Shown here: in pieces, positions 10,761 to 22,809 of the stretch
How positions within the stretch are numbered: the first letter of the stretch is position 1
Layout of the letters: each line of letters opens with the position of its first letter
Source: Lates calcarifer
Taxonomy: Eukaryota; Chordata; Actinopteri; Centropomidae
Length of the DNA: 64,000 nucleotides
Direction: 5' to 3'
Assembly (NCBI RefSeq): GCF_001640805.2
Contig: NC_066848.1
Coordinates: forward strand, 24,136,512-24,200,511
Program-made: the position numbers and the translations under genes
The notes under the pieces: model-generated
The model's database searches: none
What the model was told of the DNA's origin: nothing
The model's input: the letters and a program-made list of their open reading frames with translations, nothing else

Positions 10761-11662
10761 ACACAGAGCCTGCAGGTTATTTACAGTAGCAGCAGTGAAG
10801 CAACACCCATTGACTAAAATGAAGCTCATATGCCTAATTAGATGATTTTTTTTTTTTAACCCAGAAACAGATCTCTAATATTTTGCTGTCTGCATGTAAA
10901 AGTTCAGAGTACAATGAAGCTTGCCAGACACATCCTTAATAGTTTATGCAACAAAATTAACAAAATTATATTACAGAGGCCACTTCACATGCAGTAACAT
11001 AATTGCATAGGGTAATTTAATCTTAAACATTATATTACAGAAATATTACTGTTACCATCTATAAAAGATTAAGTATTTTTATATGACACCAAAGTATCCT
11101 GTACCATAAAGTTTTGATGAGTTTTGTGTTGATGTGCAAGATTCAACATAATGGAACAAAATGCGTTCTGGTAACAATTATGAATGTGTTTTATTCTATA
11201 GAGTGCTATAGGTAGAGAAATGTCTGACACAAGCTTTGTTAAGTTAACATTAATTACTTGGAGGTCAGCCATCACTAACACATTGCCTGAGACTGCTTCA
11301 CATATGCCTCACGGCTGTTAAAATTGTTTTTGATAAATAGTATTATAGTAATTAAAGTTATATGGTATTGTTTGCTAAATTGATGGAGACAGCTCATTGT
11401 TTTTCCAAGGAGGGGTAGTCAAGACCTCTGCACCAAATGTCAATTTATTTTCAAAAGACCCGAGAAGGCAGAACTGAAATATGGTCGAAAAACATTTCAG
11501 TCACCAGCGATTCAGCACCTAAGGCTTCTTTATTTGACTGTCCTAGCCTATTTAATGAATAGTGACACAATGACATTAAAAGTCCAAAATAATGTGATCA
11601 CAAATATTAAAAATATTGTTTAAAGACTCGTGACTTCAAAAGCAGCAAAACTTTGTCCTGTC
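10761..11662. other. no gene seen
   Basis: AT-rich unique DNA with a T run at 10847-10857. Nothing recognised. Confidence 0.55.
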
Positions 11663-11752
11663 TACAGTGTATTCAGGAGGTATTCAGACCCCTTCGCTTT
11701 TGTCAATTCATCAGTCTACACTCAATGTCCCATAATGACAAAGCAAAAACAG
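11663..11752 (+). mobile_element. solo Tc1-like terminus
   Basis: Starts with TACAGTGTATTCAGGAGG and continues TATTCAGACCCCTT, matching the left end of the element at 4015-4490. It then carries that family's 5' leader (TCAGTCTACACTCAATG, then CCATAATGACAAAGC). No transposase and no opposite end follow, so it is a terminal fragment only. Confidence 0.75.
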
Positions 11753-12939
11753 CACTAACAATCAGACCAAAAACGTAGAGGTCAGGTCAGCCAGACACTG
11801 TTCACTGTTCACTGTTTACACTGTCAGTCTGACCCCTCATTATGAGGAAGCTGAGATTTGGAGGTTATCAGCTGCCATATCTGGTGATGATCAGATTTTC
11901 TCTCCTGCATAGATATTAGCTTTGGTTCTGTAGTAAGAACTAAGAGATACAGCTTTACACCTACGCTAACACCAACATTTTTTCATTGAGCGTACTGGAT
12001 GTTTACCCTGGAAGGAGCACCAAACTTCTCCATTAATGCTGTACTGTCCTCAAAGTGGGTTTCAGGGTTTCTGGAGTAAAAGGTAAAAACTTACTATAGA
12101 TACATTAATTCCTGCGAAGATAGAATTAGTACACAACTATTATTTCTAAGGGTCCAAACCTACTCTGTATTGTCCGGGTAGTACCAAACAGGCCTTTGTA
12201 TGTAGTGCAGTAACAGACATACAGTATGCAGGTAACTGTGGGTCAGAATGAGGTATTCTTTTTATCTCTGCCCTCTGTGGATCGTCCCCTTTCTGATGTC
12301 AAATGAGTCCTGGAATAAATAATTCTCCCTTCCCTACAAATTTGGCACTAGTGCAAAACTTGTGCTGCTGCGGTCCTGGGAGGCAAACAATGCTTGGAGG
12401 AAAGAGAGATGAGAGGAACTCAGTGGAAGTCTTTGATCCTGGAAGATATTAGTGAGAACCAAAGGAAAAGGTATGGCAAAAAAAAAAATACAGACATGTT
12501 CCATAAAATACAACTTGGAATCAAAATGCAAATCACATTGAGTGTTCTTTATATTTTTCTCCATTTTCTCAATCTCCCATTGTAATTAGCAATACCAGTA
12601 GTGTTTGTATTCCGCTAAAAGAAAAAAAAAAGCCTTTTCTTTTGGGTACAGGCAGGGGTGGGGGTGTCACTGAATATTTAGATCAAGAGGAAATGAGAAA
12701 TGCCTTTTCAAACTTGCGTCAACATATTTATGTCTCTCAAAATTAATGATAAAAGTAAAAAAAAAGGAGAAGAAAATAATCAAATGGGGGATTATGCAAG
12801 AGCACAGAAAATAAAAGGGAAAATAAAAGAGTGGATTAGACTGAAGTTTTTTTTATTTCCTCTTGCAATGGAAGTTTTTCTTTTTTTGAAATACATTGTT
12901 AATTTTTCCATCTTTGGCACATTATTGAGTTGTTTCCTC
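11753..12939. other. no gene seen
   Basis: Unique sequence. A small local repeat of TGTTCAC lies at 11800-11820 and A runs lie near 12479-12488 and 12622-12631. Frames up to about 76 codons show no domain. Confidence 0.5.
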
Positions 12940-13090
12940 AGGGGTGATAGAGAATTGAGGGTGCCTCTTGCTGGGCTGAGCCTCTCTAATGATGCCTTTG
13001 TAAGGACGTCAGCACTGTGTTCAAAGGCAGAACTCCAGCCAGCTGACCCAGCCATTTACAACCTGACAATGAGCAGCTGTAATTGAAAAG
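12940..13090. promoter_or_regulatory. candidate regulatory block
   Basis: A GC-richer patch of complex sequence carrying TAATGATG (12987-12994), a CRE half-site ACGTCA (13006-13011), two CAGCTG E-boxes (13040-13045 and 13074-13079) and TAATTGA (13080-13086) abutting the second E-box. The 128-codon frame covering it is AT-rich upstream and not convincing as protein. Inference from motifs only. Confidence 0.25.
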
Positions 13091-13164
13091 TGTTGGAGGA
13101 AAGACACATGCACAGACACATACACTCACACACATGCTTGCACACACAAAGCCTACTTGAGATT

Positions 13165-13540
13165 AACTAGCTAACACTGTGTGTTCCAGTGCTCTTAAAT
13201 AGGCTATAATGCCACTCACAGACCCCTACCTGTTTAGCATGCTAACAAGCTAACAGAGCCTTTCCATTACTGTAACATGGGCTAATGCACCTCACACCCC
13301 CTTGTCCATCTAATAGAGGGTTATGCTAATAAGTGTCATTGTGTTGTGGTAATGTAACATGGCCTAATGCCATATAGCTCCCATAGCTTAAGTTCACGCT
13401 AACAAGCTAACAAGCTCAATCTGCTACTGTGATGAAGGCCTAAAGGGGTACATTGCCGCCTATTCAAACATGTGTTAAAATGCTAACGACCTAGTGCCTC
13501 AGTCCATTACTTAAACATACACTAATGCTAATAAAGCAGC
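13165..13540. repeat. decayed tandem repeat, period about 71-84 bp
   Basis: The motif GCTAAC (or GCTAAT) recurs at 13170, 13241, 13324, 13398, 13482 and 13527. Several units are followed about 45 bp later by a GGCTAATGC-like motif (13280, 13361, 13438 in varied form). Two units carry the doubled GCTAACAAGCTAAC (13241-13254 and 13398-13411). The units are otherwise well diverged, implying an old tandem expansion. No coding frame runs through it. Confidence 0.55.
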
Positions 13541-14285
13541 CCTTATCACCATTAGGGGACAGAGCATTTCGAGGCCATGGTGCTTATATTTTGTAAAATT
13601 GACCATTTTCATAAAATCCCTAGTATTTCTGTTGCTTGAAACTGTAGCTGTATAACTGAAGCTGTAAATTAATGACAACAAAACACAAACAAAATAAATG
13701 TAAGATCTTCCTTCAGTTATAATGACACTAGCAAAATATACATTTCTGAACACATTAGCCCTGCGTTTGCCTGTAAGCATGATACAAAAACAATCTGTGT
13801 TCATGTAAAAAAAAAATTGCTTTATAAATCACAATTTTTTTTGAAAATGCTCTTGCAACATAGCTGCAGTCAAATCTGCCCTTTCATTAAGCTTCTAGGT
13901 TCTGCCTGGCCGAGTGAAGGGCTATCACACAGCAGACTCCTTGCCCTCAGAGTAGATAGATGTGTGTATTTGGCATCACATCCACCCATCCTTTCATCCT
14001 CTCTGTCCCCATCCTTTTCTCTGCCCCCTCCACCCCACACCACCCACTATCCAAATAGAGAGATCTGGAGGAGGTGGGGTGGCAAGGTGGCAGGCGCCCC
14101 AAATGTAAAGCGTACGCAATCACTCAGATACAAGTGGCACCGCTAAAAATTGCCTTCATATATCAGCTTATGGTTTACGTGCTGTGGCAGAAAGGACGGC
14201 AAAAGGTCAGGTGGAAAAACATATAGACGTGTCAGAGCCACTGCTCGGGGTGCCGGAGCTCTGGGTTGATGGCTGAGGAGATGCG
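13541..14285. other. no gene seen
   Basis: Unique DNA, AT-rich up to 13860 then GC-richer. A C-rich tract lies at 14005-14045. The 109-codon frame at 13817-14146 has no recognisable domain. Confidence 0.5.
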
Positions 14286-14578
14286 TTTGGGTGTGTGTGT
14301 GTTTGTCTCTGAGTGCATGTATTTGTGTGTGTGTGTGTGTGTGTGAGACAAATTCAGGGATGCCAGAGAAGTGGTTGATGGGGGCCGAGTGTGTGTGTGT
14401 GTGTGTGTGTGCTTGTTTTACTATATCTGTGGCTTCAGAAAACAGGGAGTCTACTGCATTTGTGGGGTCCGACACTTTTGTGTGTTAGGGTTAAGGTTAG
14501 GCTAGAGAATGCATTATGTCACTGACCGGTCCCCACAACAAGTTTACAAGGATGTGTGTGTGTGTGTGTGTGTGTGTG
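14286..14578. repeat. cluster of (GT)n arrays with flanking dispersed repeat
   Basis: GT arrays lie at 14324-14345, 14389-14411 and 14553-14578. The unit at about 14462-14552, with TTAGGGTTAAGGTTAGG and GAATGCATTATGTCACTG then CCGGTCCCCACAA, is a GT-associated repeat I recognise from many teleost loci. A related flank occurs at 31076-31340. Confidence 0.8.
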
Positions 14579-14803
14579 ACCACACACAGAATTTCAGAAA
14601 TTCATAAATAAAGATAAACACAGATTACATATTACATAAGTATATATGTATATTGTACAAACACAGAAACATGCTTCTCTCTTAGTCTATAGCCTCATTC
14701 CTGAACCTAAACCCTATCCATACATGCACCCATCATCATTAACCTTTACCCTCTCATCTTTACTTGCATGTTTTAAATTTTTAAGGAAGATATCCATATA
14801 TAT

Positions 14804-14805
<2 letters not shown>

Positions 14806-14851
<46 letters not shown>

Positions 14852-14859
14852 TTTTTTTT
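14806..14859. repeat. (AT)n followed by T26
   Basis: An AT dinucleotide array runs directly into a T homopolymer of about 26 bases. The poly-T could be the complement of a retroposon A-tail, but I see no element body beside it. Confidence 0.9.
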
Positions 14860-15227
14860 GGATCACTGACTGACATACTGTACTCAGATTCCAGTGGAGA
14901 GTTTGATTAGTTTCTGTCTTTTGCCATTTTGGTCACCAACTGTCTGTCCTCTCAAAGGTCAGCACTGTTGAGAAAGCTCACCATAAGTTGGTGTGAATTT
15001 GCAGGTTAGTGTTCACCAAAGTTGAACACAACGTAAAAATGAGCTAAGATGTAATTAGTCATGCAGCGAATCCACTAATTACAAGAATGCTACCGGAATA
15101 AATGAAATTTGCTGCAGTATTTGGCCATTTTTCAAAGGCAGTCTGACTAGGTGTGACTTTAGCAGCTCTGTGAGACAGTACTCGGGAACAGCAGTGCTTT
15201 GAGCTAAATGCTAATGTCAACAACTAA
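14860..15227. other. no gene seen
   Basis: Unique sequence between the AT/T tract and the next repeat. Nothing recognised. Confidence 0.55.
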
Positions 15228-15545
15228 AATGCACACATTTTTAAAATGATTAATTAATGCACCTATTATTTTTTCAGTTAATCATTTGTTGTAATATATG
15301 GTCAGAAAATAGCAATCGCCATTCTCCAAAACCCACAGCATCATCTTCAGATGTCCTGTTTTGTCTGAACAACAGTCAAACATATTTAAAACACATTTAA
15401 AATCCTCATCACTGAAAAGCTGGAACTAGAGAGTGTTTTACATTTTTTGCTTGAAGGAGTTAAGCAGTTATCAAAATAAGTTCTCATAAATGTTCTGTAG
15501 ATAAGAAAAAAAAAATCAACTAATCCATTCAGCCCTAGACTGAGG
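15228..15545 (+). mobile_element. MITE-like dispersed repeat, decayed
   Basis: The internal words GGTCAGAAAATAGC (about 15301), TCTTCAGATGTCCTGTTTTGTC (15344-15365), TGAAAAGCTGGAACTAGAG (15414-15432) and the terminal TTCAGCCCTAGACTGAGG occur in the order of a very common teleost non-autonomous element whose ends resemble TAATCGATTA-type inverted repeats. I cannot assign the transposase superfamily with confidence. No coding capacity. Confidence 0.6.
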
Positions 15546-16275
15546 TCAACAGCAATCTCAGGAAGTCTAAAAAAATAGATATAGCCAAAAACACCAGAAA
15601 TAGCTAGGAAATAAAAATAAGATTATTTAATCAAACTACTATACCCAAAGTGAAGAATGAAATGTCTTTCTCAAGGCAGATGTTTTCATATTTTAACAAG
15701 TAATTGTACTTGAGCCAATGCAAAAAAAATGGTGGTTAAAAACTGTAGCCAGCAGACAGATTTTATGGACATGTTTTATGTATAAGTATATGATATGAAT
15801 ATGACTATGTTTGCTCATTTGCAAGCCAACACTTATCTTCAGTAGGAGGACACGAAGAGCTCATGCTGACAGCTAGATGAACACACTCAAGCTGGGCTGC
15901 TCTTGGGGGTGACTACTAAAACCATACCTGAACTGCATGGCTACACTGAGCCAAAGTGACTCTAGTGATTGTAGACAAAATAACTCATAAAGACAGACTG
16001 GGAATCTGGATGATAAGTGGTGAAATTTTGCTTTAAAATCCAATTTCAAACAGCAGACTAACCACAAACTCCAAACTTAATCTCAACCCAAAATCTGAAT
16101 CCTAAATCCATCTCTTGTCCTTTTTTCAGATTACTATCATGGTGAGGACATTTACCGGTATAAAAATAAACATGCACACACAAGCCAATGTATACACACA
16201 CACTACACACACCACGCACATAGGTATACACTGGATACTGTAACCTCTTGGTCGACCTCCGCTGACAAGACAGAT
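15546..16275. other. no gene seen
   Basis: Unique AT-rich DNA, with CA-rich patches at 16190-16220. Nothing recognised. Confidence 0.55.
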
Positions 16276-16333
16276 CACTCCATTCATCTACGGGTGAGTG
16301 CACCGAGCGCTCCATTCATCTGCGGCTGAGTGG
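16276..16333. repeat. short tandem duplication, about 34-bp period
   Basis: CTCCATTCATCTACGGGTGA at 16276 recurs as CTCCATTCATCTGCGGCTGA at 16310, each followed by GTG. Two diverged copies only. Confidence 0.7.
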
Positions 16334-16459
16334 ATCAGGCCAACCAGCATTTTTCACACTGGTGGCCCATGATGCATCTGGGGCTCTGGAGGAATGTCAC
16401 TGGCCTGAATGCCCTGATCTGTCATGAGGCCCAAGCTTCCATGCCACTCTATACACAGT

Positions 16460-16460
16460 G

Positions 16461-16489
<29 letters not shown>
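16460..16489. repeat. (AC)15 microsatellite
   Basis: Uninterrupted AC array. Confidence 0.97.
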
Positions 16490-16493
<4 letters not shown>

Positions 16494-16842
16494 GTAGCAG
16501 GGTGGCCTGTTGGCTCAGGTTATAGGTGTGATTCTCAGTCCAGCTGGAGAGGGTTTGGCTAAGGTATTCAGTTGTCCTGCACACCCAATCAGAATGAATT
16601 CATTACTGTAGATTGACAAAAGTATTCATAAGACAGTACTTATTTATTTATTTTTTTATAAAGGATATGTCATCATGTAAGTGCTTTAATGCATAAAAAT
16701 ATATGACAAACACCTTTGTAACCTAATTAAAAAGTTTGATCTTTTAGTTTGTATTTACAATTTTAATATTTTAGTTCAAAACTTTTGAAAATATCTATAG
16801 GGTATTATTGAGGGCAGTGTTACTCAATTTATTCATCTTATG

Positions 16843-17048
16843 TACACTCACTGAGCACTTTATTAGGAACACCTGTACACCTGCTTATGCATACCATTAT
16901 CCTCCTAGGGAAATGCTAAAAACCTTCAATTAATGTTCACATCAAACATTAGAATGGAAAAAAAAGTGATCTCAGTGACTTTGATTGTTGCTGTCAGACG
17001 GACTGGTTTGAGTATTTCTGAAACTGCTGATCTCTGGGGATTTTCAGT
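16843..17048 (+). mobile_element. 5' end of a Tc1-like transposon
   Basis: Begins TACACTCACTGAGCACTTTA then TTAGGAACACCTG, the terminus of the same Tc1-like family as 43148-44172. A decayed leader leads to the start of the transposase, where RRTGLSISETADLWGF (about 16996-17043) is readable as part of the N-terminal helix-turn-helix DNA-binding region. Sequence similarity stops at about 17048, and the next 20 bp lead into an inverted LINE fragment. No catalytic domain is present. Confidence 0.8.
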
Positions 17049-17069
17049 GGTAGTAGTATGAAAATAGGG

Positions 17070-17490
17070 TACTATGAGCTCTTAAAGATATGATGGTGCC
17101 TGACCAATGAGGGCTTTATAGGTGAGGAGGAAGATTTGAAATTAAGTTCTGGATTTTACGGGGAGCCAATTCAGAGAGGCTAACACAAGAGAAATATAAT
17201 CTTGTTTCCAAGGTCGTGTCAGTAATTGTGCTGCAGGGTTTTGAATCAACTGGACAGTCTTCAGAGACCTGTTGGGGCAGGCTGATAATGATGACTTACA
17301 ATAGTCCAGCCTAGAAGTAAAAAATTCCAAATGAATGGACTAGTTTTTTGTATCCTTTTGAGTCAGGATGTCCCTGATTTTTGCAATACTAAGCAGGTGA
17401 AAAAAGGTAGTCCTCGATGTTTGTTTTATGTTGGAGTTACGGGACATTTCCTGTCCAAAGGTAACTCTGAGATTCCTCATGGTGGAGCCA
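17070..17490 (-). pseudogene. LINE (L2-like) reverse transcriptase C-terminal region, dead fragment
   Basis: On the minus strand the frame at 17142-17330 reads FTSRLDYCKSSLSACPN and LIQNPAAQLLTR, then ASLNWLPVKSR. That series is diagnostic of the region after the reverse transcriptase domain in L2-type LINEs. The preceding part (17331-17490) is recognisable in other frames (QKSGTS-like text), so frameshifts have occurred. The following part (17070-17141) continues as TYKALIGQAPSYL in a shifted frame. Neither endonuclease nor the catalytic palm is present. It stops within about 20 bp of the Tc1 fragment at 16843-17048. Confidence 0.8.
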
Positions 17491-18740
17491 GACTTGTGTT
17501 CCATTGTGGCATCTTTTTTATAACTTTAAAGAGAGAGAAAGGACATGCAGGGGAGAGAGGGGATCACATGCAAAAAAGCACCCAAATTAATGCAAGAAAT
17601 AAACATGACTGGCCTGTTGGGGTTTTTGGCACCTGACTGGTGAATTAGCACCACCAACTGTTGATATCCATTGGCCCAACTCCTAATATTCTCATACCAG
17701 CAGTGGGTGGACATTTACATGAATTCACATTTTCTTCTGGTGGTTTTCTGGAATTTTATTTAAAATTTGCATTAGATTTGAAACTTGGCTGCTCTCAGTC
17801 AGTGAGGTTATTGCTAGAGCTAGCAGCAAGATTTTGTTCTCACAGTTTGGAGAGAACAGAATCCTTGGATACAGTAGAGGTGGTGAGAGAGGGATGATGG
17901 CAAAGCTTTCATCCTTCTCCCACCACTGCATGGGACTCTGACAGCACTGGGCAGCTCCTTCAGGGACTGGCTCCTACACTGGCGGTGTTTGAGGGAGTGA
18001 TACCGCAGGTATTTTCTTCATGCTGTTGTCAGACTGTACAACCACCCCCATTCCCAATAACCCACCAAGCACTTTACAAACACCAATGGACAGTAGTAGT
18101 GCTATATTTATTTGTAACATATGCAACTTTTTCCTCATCATTGCTCAATATATGTGCAACACTACACCTAAAACAATGTGCAATATTATTTGTGTGATGT
18201 AAAAGTGAGTTTGGCACACTTTCTGGTTTGCTACACTCGCTAGTATTGTCATCCAAAGAAATCAAATAATTTTTCATGAACATATGTTTTCAAATGACAT
18301 TTATCATAATGACATTCATTTTACCTCTGAAATCCTTGATGTTAAATGCCATTGGGCATTACTTCTAAAAGAACTTCCTGGCAATCGTGGATTAACATGC
18401 ATCAAAGCAAGAAACAAAGCAGTCTCTTATTAGACGCTCAGGGGACCTATGCCATTGGCTTGGCTTCCCATTAGGCAACTGAGAAATAAATGCACAACCT
18501 CTGTAAGGAAAGCCAAATAAAATTATTATTTGAAATTAACTTACCACTCACTCACCCCAAAACATACAGTAGAGATAACTCTGAACTTGAGAGTAGGTGA
18601 GTGGCCAATAGTGAATACCATGTATGTAGTTGAACAATGAGAGCCAGGGTTCCAATAGTGGCCTTGACTGATGACAAAGACACAAGGGAAATCTTAAACT
18701 CAAACTCCATTTCTTTTGAAAAACCAACTCAAAGTATTTT
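17491..18740. other. no gene seen
   Basis: Unique sequence with frames of up to 78 codons on both strands and no domains. The 18440-18500 part is somewhat GC-richer. Nothing recognised. Confidence 0.5.
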
Positions 18741-19310
18741 TCTTAAAATATTCTTTTTTGAGCCCTCACCAGTCTGGTTTCAGACCTAGCTCCATATCTG
18801 CTGCTTACATTGGTTGTCAATATTCTTTCCTCATTTGACAAAAGGCACTGTGCTGCTGTTTGACTTGTCAAGAGCTTTTACTTACTCATACATTATGTAA
18901 TATTGTGTTTGATCAGTTGCTTGCAGATGGTCCCAGACGTATCACAAGGATTAGCTCTGGGTCCTCTCTCCCAATTTACATTAATAGTATGGTCTGTTCG
19001 CTAACTGAATGTAATGTCCATATTTATGCAGATGACACTATTTTATATTATTTTGCTGACTCTGTAGAGTTTGTTGTTGAGAGAGTAACTTTTTTTAGTG
19101 CTCTTCAAGAGACACTTCAACCTGAAACTAGCACCTAATGCACACAAAACAAAGTTCAGGGTTTATTCTTGAGCTTTAGATATTGGTTTTAACAGTCTAA
19201 ACCTACACACACTTAATGGTAGCAATGGTAAAATAATCACATAATATAAACATTCAGGTATTTGGCTTTATGAATCATTTACAGTGAAATATCATACATT
19301 CACCAATTTC
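18741..19310 (+). pseudogene. LINE reverse transcriptase fragment, frameshifted
   Basis: The order of reverse transcriptase motifs is visible across three frames: HQSGFRP (from 18767), FDLSRAF with the first catalytic Asp codon at 18862-18864, VSQGLALGPL near 18937-18966, and the palm motif IYADDT with the Asp pair at 19031-19036. After these come NAHKTKFRVYS near 19136-19168 and a GIWL segment near 19258. All three catalytic Asp codons survive, yet the frames are broken and the region between motifs is shortened. It belongs to the Jockey/CR1/L2/Rex-like group of LINEs; I cannot choose the family. It may or may not share a family with the L2-like fragment 1.3 kb upstream, which is in the opposite orientation. 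Confidence 0.8.
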
Positions 19311-20182
19311 TCTTGTCCTGATCTAAATAGGAAATATTTCCTATTATTTCCTATTTTATTTAAATAGGAAATATTATAATGTGTTTGTTGTTAATTTAAT
19401 TCTTGCTTTTGCATTATTCCCATTCACACACCTCATCTCACTTCTCTAATCAACCCTGTAGTCAACCGAGCTTAATATTTTGGGAATGCTGAATGCTAGA
19501 ACACTTTTTTCCTGCAGAAGGATATTATTGTGCTATTCTAGTGAATTCTATCAGTATTGGACTGCACTCTCCTGTCCACTGGCAGTCCTGTGAAGCCTCG
19601 GGTTGAGTCTGTCGACCAATCAGAGACTGTACGTCTGACCTCCCCCCTTAACCTGGCACCTTATGATTTGGTTTAAACAAAAGAGGCCTTTGTTAACCTT
19701 CCCCACATACCATGTGGTCAGCCCTAGAGGCCATCTTTTGATTCTACCATCTTGGTTGTAGTTCCTTTGTTTAAAGCCCTGAGGCTTTAAAAAGCAACCA
19801 TTTTGAATCAGCCATATTGTCATTGTCTGTTTTCCCACAGACACACACACACCCACCCCACTCCTATATATAGTATTCCTATCAAATTATGTTATGTGTT
19901 ATGATGTTTTAGGTATTTGTTAAATTTCTTTTTTCAATGTTGAATATTTTACAGGTCTGTTTAATATTGTACAAAGTGAATATTTGGTTATAGTTACTAA
20001 GTCAATTATTAGTCAAGGTTCCAAACTGATCCTTTATGAGACTGACTTAATGATAGTTAATCTATATAATATATAGAATATATATACATACACACACATA
20101 TACACAAAAAAACACAACAAAGAATCTAGGCAAGGAGAACAAGTGAGTTTCGGGATATCTTTTCAATATTGTGGCTGATTTT
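19311..20182. other. no gene seen
   Basis: AT-rich unique DNA. A local direct repeat of AGGAAATATT occurs at 19330-19375, and (CA) patches lie near 19842-19853 and 20089-20106. Confidence 0.5.
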
Positions 20183-20197
20183 AACACACACACACAG

Positions 20198-20225
<28 letters not shown>
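20183..20225. repeat. (CA)n microsatellite with one interruption
   Basis: CA array interrupted by GA at about 20197. Confidence 0.95.
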
Positions 20226-20229
<4 letters not shown>

Positions 20230-22765
20230 TAGAGTCGTAGCATAATTGTTAGAAGTTAATGCCCAAGTCAATAATGATAGAAATAAAACCATAATGTTAA
20301 ATATAAAATAAGGACAAATGCTAATTATAAAGATAGAGTGGATCTAATTTCTTCCCAGGTCAGTTATATATGTTTGAGAATTAGGCATTTGAATGCTAAA
20401 ACGTTCATTAGGCATTTATGTGGTGGGACTATGCAGTTTTTCCTGGCATGTGGTTCAATATTTGAATACCCAGATGGAAATGCCTTCATTCCAAAACAAG
20501 GTAACAGAAAACATATTATCACCCACCCCTTGCACAATATTGCAATTTATACAAATGTGAAAAGAGTTGGACATGTCAAACCTGTATGCAATGCAGGGGC
20601 AGTCTGCACTGCTCCTTGCACCATTCTTTTAGCCGTTTCATTTTAAGAGACTTCAATTTGGGATTGAATTACTATGGCGTAAATTAGTGATATAGTATTT
20701 GAATCTGTGGCTCACACATGGCTTTGCAGTAAATCAAATGCCATTCTGACTTACAGGTCATGTGAGAGTATTAAAATGTTTTACCCGCTGGCTGGACCTA
20801 CTGACTTTTTTTAAATACTGTCTGAGGTATGGTGTGTGAGAATTTCATTGAACAACTGAATGAACAAAGGAAGATGGATCCATAATCCACAATCAGTTAT
20901 AACAGCGACTGAGCAGGAGTCAAAGAGAGGAAAAATTAGTATTGTGATACTGATGGGTGAATTATGAACACCTCAGTGGACAGAAGGAGCACCTCTGGAG
21001 ACTAACTGACCTGAAGATTCACCCTGAACAACTCAAGCATTCACAGTGACCTGGCTGTCACCAGCCTCTGAGAGAGAGGGAGGGAGGAGAGAAGGAGAGA
21101 GAAAAGGAGGACAGAGATACTGCTGTATTTGGTTCTAAACTCCTTCACCTTGTGAACATGCCGATTTGTGGCTGAGTCAAAAGGAAACTCCACTGATTTC
21201 ACACGTCAAAGTGTATTTTGGGGAGTCTTGGGGGAGTACTACTGCATACGTGAAAAAAGTTGTATAAAGCTTTGTGGCTCCCGAGGGAGCTATGCTAAAT
21301 CAGACAAATTACCTCAAGTGATGTCAGCTGAGGCAGTGTTGGTTGAAGCTCAACCTCTGGAGTTTTTCTGTAAGCAATGTAGGCGCTAGGATTTAACAAG
21401 AAAAAATAATGTGTAATAAAATAGAAAATATCTCAGGTTCTGATGCATATTTTTAGTGGTCCATTGTGAGTTCAGCAGTGTTATAGATAGATCTATCTAT
21501 CTATCCATCTATCCATCTCTGTCTCTCTCTTTCTCTCACACACATACATTTTCTGTGTTTGTGCTTGTTGACCCAAACTTAGATCTGTACTACCAGGGTA
21601 TCTTTCTTTTATTTTTGCCGCTTACTGCATGTAGTTTTGCTAATATGTCAGCTTTAATTTCCATTTTACCTTTTCACTGACCTTGTGGAATTCAGTAATA
21701 AAAATGGTGAATACCAAAGTCTTAAATTCTGGTTTGTTTTACTGTTAAGTACAACTCTTGAGGCTTAAAATGCATATTTTGCCAAGATAAAGTTATGTGG
21801 TCAATATAATCTAATTTCATCCTCTTTAAAGCATGAGTGTGCTCAGCAAATTTCATGCCAGTCTGTCCATTAGGTTAAGTATCTTGACCATGAAGTACAT
21901 TCTACCTCTCGGAAAGAGAGGCTGAATTTTTTTTAAAAAAAAGAAAGAAACATCAGAAACAACCAGGTCCACTTATTAGCTTCTCTGGGGTGTTTCAACC
22001 ACTTACTTGACATCTCATGAGTATGAAACTTGTGTTGACAGGAGGGGAAGATGGTAACTGATTGCGATAGTCTTGGATTTGATGGCATTGGATTTGAATG
22101 TTCCTCTTGATCTGTCTCTGGCTGTCCACTGACTCATGGTCAATGTCCTTTTGACCCCTTCCCTATTGACCTGACAGTAGCAGCCCACCAAAATCAAATA
22201 GAAACATTATTAACATCCAGTATCTAATACATGTATCAGATGGACCAATAGAGAGAAGGAAATTATATTAGACCAACTGTCCAGCATGCCATCCTTGCAT
22301 CTATCCACTAGAGAAGAATTTTTGAGCTCAACAATAATAAATAAATCTTTAAATAAAAAATAATATTCAACTATATTTATTTGAATTAAGTTAGCCTTAT
22401 TATTAGCATAATTCTGGTGCAAGTTAGTGAGGCCAAACTAAATGCTCACATGTATCATCCTCATCTGTTTGTCCTCATGAAGATAACAGATTCAAAAAAA
22501 TTGTGGAGAAGCTTTCATATTTTATATTTCAGTGGGAGACAGGATAGAGATGGATGGGTAGAGGTGGAGTGATGATGGTGGCCAGTCTGGACAGAGTTTG
22601 TGAAGCTGAAATAATGATGATGCTGATAAAGTGCAGAGCAGGCATCCAGTGGCACAGCTGGCAGTGGCTGGCAAAGGTGGCCCAGTTAGCCCAGCTAGCC
22701 GGCTGGCTTCCACTGGACCACGCACAGATGCCCATTTACTGCCCCGCTGATGACACCCCTGGGGC

Positions 22766-22768
<3 letters not shown>
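20226..22768. other. no gene seen; polypurine and tetranucleotide tracts
   Basis: Contains a purine tract at 21068-21116 and (ATCT/GATA)n-like sequence at 21484-21515 running into CT-rich DNA. The 102-codon frame at 20338-20646 has no recognisable domain or splice context. A GC-richer patch at 22550-22760 precedes the CA cluster. Nothing else recognised. Confidence 0.5.

Positions 22769-22809
<41 letters not shown>

Noticed and set aside
14834..14859. T26 as a retroposon A-tail on the minus strand
   Set aside because: No element body recognisable on either side; adjacent (AT)n suggests simple expansion.
16495..16560. Possible tRNA-like SINE head (GTTGGCTCAGG then GATTCTCAGTCC)
   Set aside because: Box spacing and sequence are too poor, and no SINE body follows.
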